From contig JABUSX010000026.1 in assembly GCA_021442545.1 (NCBI GenBank), positions 1-7,838 of the forward strand: 7,838 nt of DNA, written 5' to 3'. Below the pieces are notes generated by a model. The model was given only the letters and a program-made list of their open reading frames with translations, did not search any database and was not told the DNA's origin. This stretch comes from Eubacterium sp. GTDB taxonomy: Bacteria; Bacillota; Clostridia; Lachnospirales; Lachnospiraceae. Numbering within the stretch: the first letter of the stretch is position 1; every line of letters begins with the position of its first letter. This document shows positions 6,401-7,838 of the stretch, one piece after another. The position numbers and the translations under genes were made by a program.

Positions 6401-7838
6401 CGTTCTACGGCTATACACGTACCACCACCTATAAGGTAAACGGCGGCACAGCAAAGACCGGAGAAACGACATCTGTCTCCGTCAATGCGTCGGGCAGCAC
6501 AGTGGCCTACACCAACACCTTCACAAAGGTGGACGGCGCGGTCGTCGGCAAGATCCTCGGCATGGAGCCGGCAACGTATACAATGATAGACGGAATACCG
6601 TGTCCGGTATGGAAGTTCGAAGTTCAGATCGACAAGCCGTACGACAACATGGTGATCCGTGACGTCTTCGATACGACGGATGCCACGCGCTTCGTGCTCT
6701 ACGGCGAGCCGACTCTTGAGGTATTCCCTGCTGCCACGAGCAGTATCAAGGTTGAAACCGACAAGAGCAAGATGAAAGACGGCGAAGTCTCCTTTAAGCT
6801 GACAGGCGTAAAAGAAGACCGCAGCGAGCACATCAACCTCTATTACTACGTGACCGTAAAGGATGCGGACGTCCTGAGAACTCTGAATGAAGGAAAGGGC
6901 GGAGAAGTTGTAAATCATACCTTCAACAACACGGCTTACTACAAACCGCTTCCGAAGGGTGCAGAACAGAGCAGCGAGAGAAAGTATCTCTACAACTACA
7001 CCGGACTGGAGAAAAAATTCACCAACCTTGCGAAGGACGGAAATGACTGGATCCTGGTGAAAGACGGCAAGGAGACATCTGTAGCTGAGTTCGAGATCAC
7101 ACTGAACCCGAAGGGTCAGCTGATCGGAACATCAGACTATCTGACAGCGACAGATAAGCTTTCCGATACGCTGCAGCTGGTGTACGGATCTGTGGGCATC
7201 AAGGCTTATAAGGTCATCTATAATGAAGAAACCAAGATGTTCACCTATGAAGAGGATACGACGGCCAAGATCGGATACGACTACGATGATGATACCAACA
7301 TTATCGAGTTCACACGTATCCCGAACGGACGCAGGATCGTCATCACCTACCAGGCACAGGTTCTGCAAACGGGTGCACAGGATCTTGGAAACAAGGTGGA
7401 ATTTGGCGGATTCGGCAAGAACGTGACACAGCATGTCAAGGTCGGCAGCGAAGGCGGCGGAACGGCTACTCTGACGGCAGTGAAGTTCTTCAAATTCGAA
7501 ACCAACAACATGAACAACCCGATCGCAGGTGCGAAGTTTGCGCTCTACGACGGAAAGACCAATAAGTATCTCCGTGATTATGTGACCGACGCAAACGGCT
7601 ACATGTACGTTTACTACACAGATACGATTCCGAAGGAAACGCTGCAGGCGGGTTATCCGTATTATCTGGTAGAGACCGAAGCCCCGGCCGGATATGAAAT
7701 CACGGAAGAATGCAAGCACATTGACTTTACACCGGTCAAGGGACAGATCGTGCCGCTGCAGGTCGTTCTGTACAACGAGCCGATCAGCACCGAGTTTGAA
7801 CTTGGCGCAGTCAAGAGCCTGAGCGGCAAACAGCTTGA
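313..7838 (+). CDS. Giant multidomain isopeptide-domain surface adhesin / pilin-like protein (3' end beyond window)
   Basis: The frame runs 2,508 complete codons without a stop and ends inside a codon at the window edge, so the C-terminus is missing. The start is set by the ribosome-binding site and an upstream in-frame stop. Domain order by residue: signal peptide 1-35; Glu-rich segment 37-152; beta-rich domain 153-311; acidic linker 312-359; Ig-like domain 360-525; eleven Spy0128/FctA-like domains 526-2070; two further Ig-like domains 2071-2215 and 2216-2383; SpaA/Cna-B domain 2384-2490; and the start of another pilin-type domain from 2491. Such domains in Gram-positive surface proteins form Lys-Asn isopeptide bonds and build protease-resistant stalks. 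The role as a cell-surface adhesin or pilus-like fibre is therefore inferred from family architecture. The ligand is unknown. I see five cysteines (624, 647, 731, 2097, 2467), low for this length and usual for exported Gram-positive stalk proteins. An LPxTG anchor would be expected downstream but is not in view. Confidence 0.93.
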   Translation, partial: MKNFEKNWKKWIALFMAVLMVIGTVWINTDRPMQANEDEQSAEYVPAEDPGNSVVELNLEQNTVPEEVVPEVVEEYASDAIVEETAQEIVEEAVTEEVASEVVEEAVTEEIVEAVEEAIEEEIIKEEIAEEIAEEIEKEEAEEEAEEEEPVEYGTVFTYADGVLTADAYTSEEAQIPADAQLIVEEMPAGSPQYNDAVARIQAVNPTQEGKVAGYKIYDIRFMNNEGAAIEPAAGVVRVIVNYFNLVNPLASENADTENGVETFAYHILNDGGVEILNGQNGVVVSDAEGNISAFDVSTGSFSKFVIEAVADEAGEPEEIVEPEEVVEPEVIKEEDPKAEQENAIDEQKEGDDEPAPMNVGYTYHTDLWDPALSTLTITKNGKPYTPGEKAAVGDEVKVAVQVTETTTDQLLMFNEDGSIATLYIDLPASGLDYTLLGKAMAGGITFPVSGINPADGQVFSVNALVTLQGSTLVLNWQTTPDDPSYKLLSESNDVQFHFEFSGKLNGKDDYIDWNRVGEFEIDNTGKIGAAKYIEPAAVAAIVNNDTALQKTMVFKTTVQQASRGEDGELIRGEDGHIVYESKEITFTYEDILKSTEKNTEGKPVYRIPDVKAGSYDVNETGECTVPGWTFEKDQSELTATAIVPVCGIADVSLHNQYKLQTGSIVLKKNLAADSELKDGDMTEGQKASILLTITDKDGKFVWFDKNNKYIGVTASKNTPPSGYTKETASCQMSYWAISKSGSDSVTITGLPIGNYTVTETSGISNVIWTAKYAVNGAALSEGTVASGTVVNEGSTEYKFENSYILDKGNLSLDKTVAPDEIIKEADRANIKFKVEGKKIQDGKEVTYTVAELTYADLFKNGEYVGWKSEDLPVGDYTVTETAWSPEGYTVTTTYVVTAQSGTETGGNGVVAGAVPVKKDETTNVKFTNTYKENGEMNITKTFSGITNDTAKKGTKIIIRNAEGKVVQVSNPTTTASPKTYTGVSDTAEYTVLAYYMGTSTTATKTLNIQGLPFGTYTITEIPYTNNDYNRTTTYEITAGTGTAGETSASVTVDKDKNNIPAAKITNKYVRKLGGLKFTKLFVDAELAKLTDAQKAAVAFTLKNSSSVSATVTYGQLIEAVEKRGGKIDIKLGSNWYDGVVTKNANGSYTLEVKNLPANVTYTVTEGGDKDISGFARTTVVKVDGVKSSLVDAGSKKIPEYNEDKTNVSEISFTNEYVPSGTLKVTKTWGPVLSQAYYDKLITRIWFEVSDSEGNPVNHTYTKDGKSVTDNKYTYDEISKGITVEAGKAYYVVEKNANVDGYTRTTQIWYTDEKGTTSPTITKGQDDVVQSDDGLVNQSGLTDFHFVNSYKAGGPGPGTGSVFYKNLSGSLNDQDKYIEGTDSYIVYNRTVLKITQYVDAGHTEIERELYIPVKKAVDEGGLELAPGYYTVKEMASYWTDGNGNYSDTAKAGYTLVQGAAASDLYYDWDWVVYDWNSGTPTPLNSGKYPEDGEAQASFEVPKGKMVGLSFTNNYTPYGALKLTKNFKGLTDAQINNLKGKISYSIDRWNNGGWENYDTVYLTGMTAAGGQSFYKEWTHLPLGEYRIKETIGSEVSLYNRISYVTVKNKSDGTTNTVIISKDALPKDEDKIIVQRGGIEADAAAGTPAAPKVTFDNEYEHQKGSLTIQKTFKGDLPDADKENLTFKIQDTTNSKYVTWKQEGGKYIYTGNTAEESAASSFTYKQLKEMGGTFTLEELPVLSGTTKYRVWEKNQNKSGYNVAITTKVNGGSEVSSASGYADVQIQDKKTASVEFINNYKQVGTLKIQKTFAPTSVATTTQAKNIKFTVYEAKEEGGKIVPKTDESGSPIIAKNITGSAMQFTYSQMSSGAKSYSVAPGLYIVRESGQGFQTDNYIYVSSKVNGTEWTEQGDPEGSASVQKGKTTSVSFENIYDEFGKIVLQKTIAGLTDMDPDQMNSIIFIVKDSDGKILPDNNKNYVRNAGGEIIGTVTYADFTRTKDTEGTYSLYNLPKGDYTVTELVLGEGGVEKEDNPFYGYTRTTTYKVNGGTAKTGETTSVSVNASGSTVAYTNTFTKVDGAVVGKILGMEPATYTMIDGIPCPVWKFEVQIDKPYDNMVIRDVFDTTDATRFVLYGEPTLEVFPAATSSIKVETDKSKMKDGEVSFKLTGVKEDRSEHINLYYYVTVKDADVLRTLNEGKGGEVVNHTFNNTAYYKPLPKGAEQSSERKYLYNYTGLEKKFTNLAKDGNDWILVKDGKETSVAEFEITLNPKGQLIGTSDYLTATDKLSDTLQLVYGSVGIKAYKVIYNEETKMFTYEEDTTAKIGYDYDDDTNIIEFTRIPNGRRIVITYQAQVLQTGAQDLGNKVEFGGFGKNVTQHVKVGSEGGGTATLTAVKFFKFETNNMNNPIAGAKFALYDGKTNKYLRDYVTDANGYMYVYYTDTIPKETLQAGYPYYLVETEAPAGYEITEECKHIDFTPVKGQIVPLQVVLYNEPISTEFELGAVKSLSGKQL
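421..768 (+). repeat. Glu/Val/Ile-rich low-complexity segment with short internal repeats (residues 37-152)
   Basis: Directly after the signal peptide lie about 115 residues dominated by Glu with Val, Ile and Ala. The octamer VEEAVTEE occurs at residues 90-97 and 103-110, a 39-base step in DNA (580-603 and 619-642). Further on, the unit GAAGAGATCGC plus one base is repeated in 12-base steps at 688, 700 and 712, coding EEIA, EEIA, EEIE. Hydrophobic residues every three to four positions favour helix, so this may be a charged single helix, a coiled coil or an extended polyelectrolyte spacer. Its strong base bias is what creates the long Ser-rich antisense and Lys/Arg-rich +2 shadow frames. Confidence 0.8.
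769..1245 (+). other. N-terminal beta-rich domain of unknown function (residues 153-311)
   Basis: The segment opens with a strand-like GTVFTYADGVLTADAYT, followed by IPADAQLIVEEM, a middle part with YKIYDIRFMNNEG and VVRVIVNYF, and ends with STGSFSKFVIEAV. This order (an 'increase-by-ADA' opening strand, a YDI-F strand, a closing SFS-FVI strand) resembles small beta-sandwich modules often found near the N-terminus of large Bacillota adhesins. I cannot name the family with certainty. No catalytic motif is apparent. It is flanked on both sides by acidic linkers, which suggests it folds as an independent unit. Confidence 0.5.
1246..1389 (+). other. Second acidic linker (residues 312-359)
   Basis: About 48 residues rich in Glu, Pro and Asp contain the recurring unit VEPE (EIVEPEEVV then EPEVIKEED). 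No hydrophobic core is visible, so it is probably extended and flexible. It differs from the first Glu-rich segment by its Pro content, which would break helix. It separates the N-terminal beta domain from the following Ig-like domain. Confidence 0.7.
1390..1887 (+). other. Putative Ig-like domain preceding the stalk (residues 360-525)
   Basis: The region reads as alternating strands: STLTITKNGKPYTPGEKAAVGDEVKVAVQV, then LATLYIDLPASGLDYTLLG-like strands, SVNALVTLQGSTLVLNW, and DVQFHFEFSGKLNG. The 'GDEVKVAVQV ... YIDLPASGLDYTL' order is reminiscent of the N-terminal Ig-like subdomains of MSCRAMM-type adhesins and of modules that commonly precede FctA-like repeats. No diagnostic binding motif is visible and the assignment rests on pattern only. 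Its position, at the membrane-distal end of the rod if the C-terminus is wall-anchored, makes it a candidate binding module. Confidence 0.45.
2002..2040 (+). repeat. Short in-frame direct repeat coding RGEDG twice
   Basis: A perfect 15-base repeat, CGCGGCGAAGACGGT, occurs at 2002-2016 and 2026-2040, a step of 24 bases or eight codons. The product reads RGEDGELI then RGEDGHIV inside D1, in the loop before the central strand. It looks like a recent small tandem duplication in a surface loop. Confidence 0.75.
4363..4392 (+). other. Gly/Pro linker between D6 and D7 (residues 1351-1360)
   Basis: The residues KAGGPGPGTG separate the closing Asn-Ser-Tyr of D6 from the opening strand of D7. At the other junctions the closing Asn and the first Gly of the next unit are only six or seven residues apart. 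This is the one clearly longer, Gly/Pro-rich junction and is a likely hinge or break in the rod. Confidence 0.65.
4702..4740 (+). other. Aromatic/acidic insertion in D7 (residues 1464-1476)
   Basis: The stretch LYYDWDWVVYDWN holds three Trp, three Tyr and three Asp in thirteen residues, between the catalytic-Glu strand and the closing strand of D7. It has no counterpart in the other ten units and D7 is the longest unit. An exposed aromatic-acidic loop could bind carbohydrate or protein, but this is inference only. Confidence 0.6.
6523..6957 (+). other. Ig-like domain, possibly Cna-A type (residues 2071-2215)
   Basis: After D11 the repeat pattern changes. The segment opens with VVGKILG (Lys2080), continues PVWKFEVQIDKPYDNMVIRDVFD (Asp2117), HINLYYYVTVKD, and closes with HTFNNTAYY (Asn2205/2206). 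A Lys on the first strand, an Asp in a 'V-x-D' strand and an Asn on the last strand are the layout of Cna-A-type isopeptide domains of pilins and adhesins. The phrase 'W-F-V-ID-PYDN--I-D-F' recurs in my recollection of related Bacillota pilin-like proteins. One of the few cysteines (2097) lies here. The family call is tentative. Confidence 0.45.
6958..7461 (+). other. Second Ig-like domain, possibly Cna-A type (residues 2216-2383)
   Basis: The unit begins YTGLEKKFTN (Lys2234/2235), followed by VAEFEITLNPKGQLI, then LTATDKLSDTLQLVYGS (Asp2281), IEFTRIPNGRRIVITYQAQV and LGNKVEFGG (Asn2360). 'F-I-LNP-G--L ... TDKLSDTL ... IP-G--IVITY--V' is typical of the Ig-like module that often lies immediately before a SpaA/Cna-B domain in Gram-positive surface proteins. 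The candidate Lys, Asp and Asn suggest an internal cross-link of the Cna-A kind. A short Gly-rich spacer (GSEGGG) joins it to the next domain. Confidence 0.5.
7462..7782 (+). other. SpaA / Cna-B prealbumin-like domain (residues 2384-2490)
   Basis: All hallmarks of the family are visible: opening strand AVKFFKFE with the likely bridging Lys2394, then PIAGAKFALYD, the turn VTDANGYMYVYY, the signature YYLVETEAPAGYE with the catalytic Glu2454, and the last strand VVLYNEP with Asn2488. The length, about 105 residues, is normal. In major and minor pilins of Gram-positive bacteria this domain forms a Lys-Asn isopeptide bond and lies in the shaft or near the wall-proximal end. It is the most securely identified domain in the window. 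Confidence 0.88.
7783..7838 (+). other. Start of a further pilin isopeptide-linkage-type domain (truncated by window)
   Basis: The last residues read FELGAVKSLSGKQL. 'A-V-K-x-L-x-G-K-x-L' is the usual opening of the streptococcal pilin isopeptide-linkage (FctA-type) repeat, with Lys2499 as its probable bridging residue. Only the first strand is in view, so the call depends on sequence beyond the right edge. Confidence 0.5.

Larger units (their letters stand above)
1888..6522 (+). repeat. Array of eleven Spy0128/FctA-like isopeptide domains (residues 526-2070)
   Basis: Each unit starts with G-x-(L/I/V/M)-x-x-x-K, has a central strand ending in Glu (often YTVTE) and closes with Asn-x-Tyr/Phe (for example FTNEY). 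In Spy0128-type pilins Lys and Asn form the isopeptide bond and Glu catalyses it. Units (bases; Lys/Glu/Asn residues): D1 1888-2286, 532/620/656; D2 2299-2724, 669/760/802; D3 2737-3105, 815/881/929; D4 3115-3519, 941/1021/1067; D5 3532-3963, 1080/1166/1215; D6 3973-4362, 1227/1294/1348; D7 4390-4854, 1365/1433/1512; D8 4864-5283, 1524/1588/1655; D9 5296-5700, 1668/1749/1794; D10 5710-6102, 1806/1882/1928; D11 6112-6522, 1940/2016/2068. Units are strongly diverged from each other, so this is an old protein-level repeat, not a DNA tandem repeat. D1 is the most degenerate (YDVNE, SLHNQY); D6 has YVVE and D9 YRVWE in place of YTVTE. Confidence 0.8.

Overview
The window is essentially one very large open reading frame on the + strand, preceded by about 310 bases of non-coding leader. 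The frame starts at ATG 313 and stays open for 2,508 complete codons to the last base, so the 3' end of the gene lies outside the window. The product is a secreted, modular surface protein of a Gram-positive bacterium. It has a signal peptide, acidic Glu-rich stalk segments, and a long chain of domains matching the intramolecular-isopeptide folds of streptococcal pilins (Spy0128/FctA-like) and SpaA/Cna-B. These families, the Gly-rich ribosome-binding site and the roughly balanced base composition suggest a Bacillota (Firmicutes) anaerobe of gut, rumen or oral type, such as Lachnospiraceae or Erysipelotrichia. The species cannot be read from the sequence.

Layout. 1-36: a hairpin with a T tract, probably the terminator of an upstream gene. 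37-312: a leader with no gene, with weak promoter candidates and a GC-rich segment that can fold into nested helices. 298-306: ribosome-binding site. 313-417: signal peptide. 421-768: Glu/Val/Ile-rich low-complexity helix-like segment. 769-1245: small beta-rich N-terminal domain. 1246-1389: second acidic linker. 1390-1887: putative Ig-like N-terminal domain. 1888-6522: eleven consecutive FctA/Spy0128-like domains, each with a recognisable Lys, Glu and Asn in the expected places. 6523-7461: two different Ig-like domains, possibly Cna-A-type. 7462-7782: a clear SpaA/Cna-B domain. 7783-7838: the first residues of what looks like a pilin isopeptide-linkage domain, cut by the window edge.

One inferred reading is a sortase-anchored adhesin or pilus-like fibre: an exported chain of rigid, self-cross-linked beta domains that holds binding modules away from the cell. 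The wall anchor (LPxTG), sortase and partner pilins, if present, would lie beyond the right edge and are not seen. No RNA gene, insertion sequence, CRISPR array or second protein gene was found. The long minus-strand reading frames are shadows of the adhesin gene.
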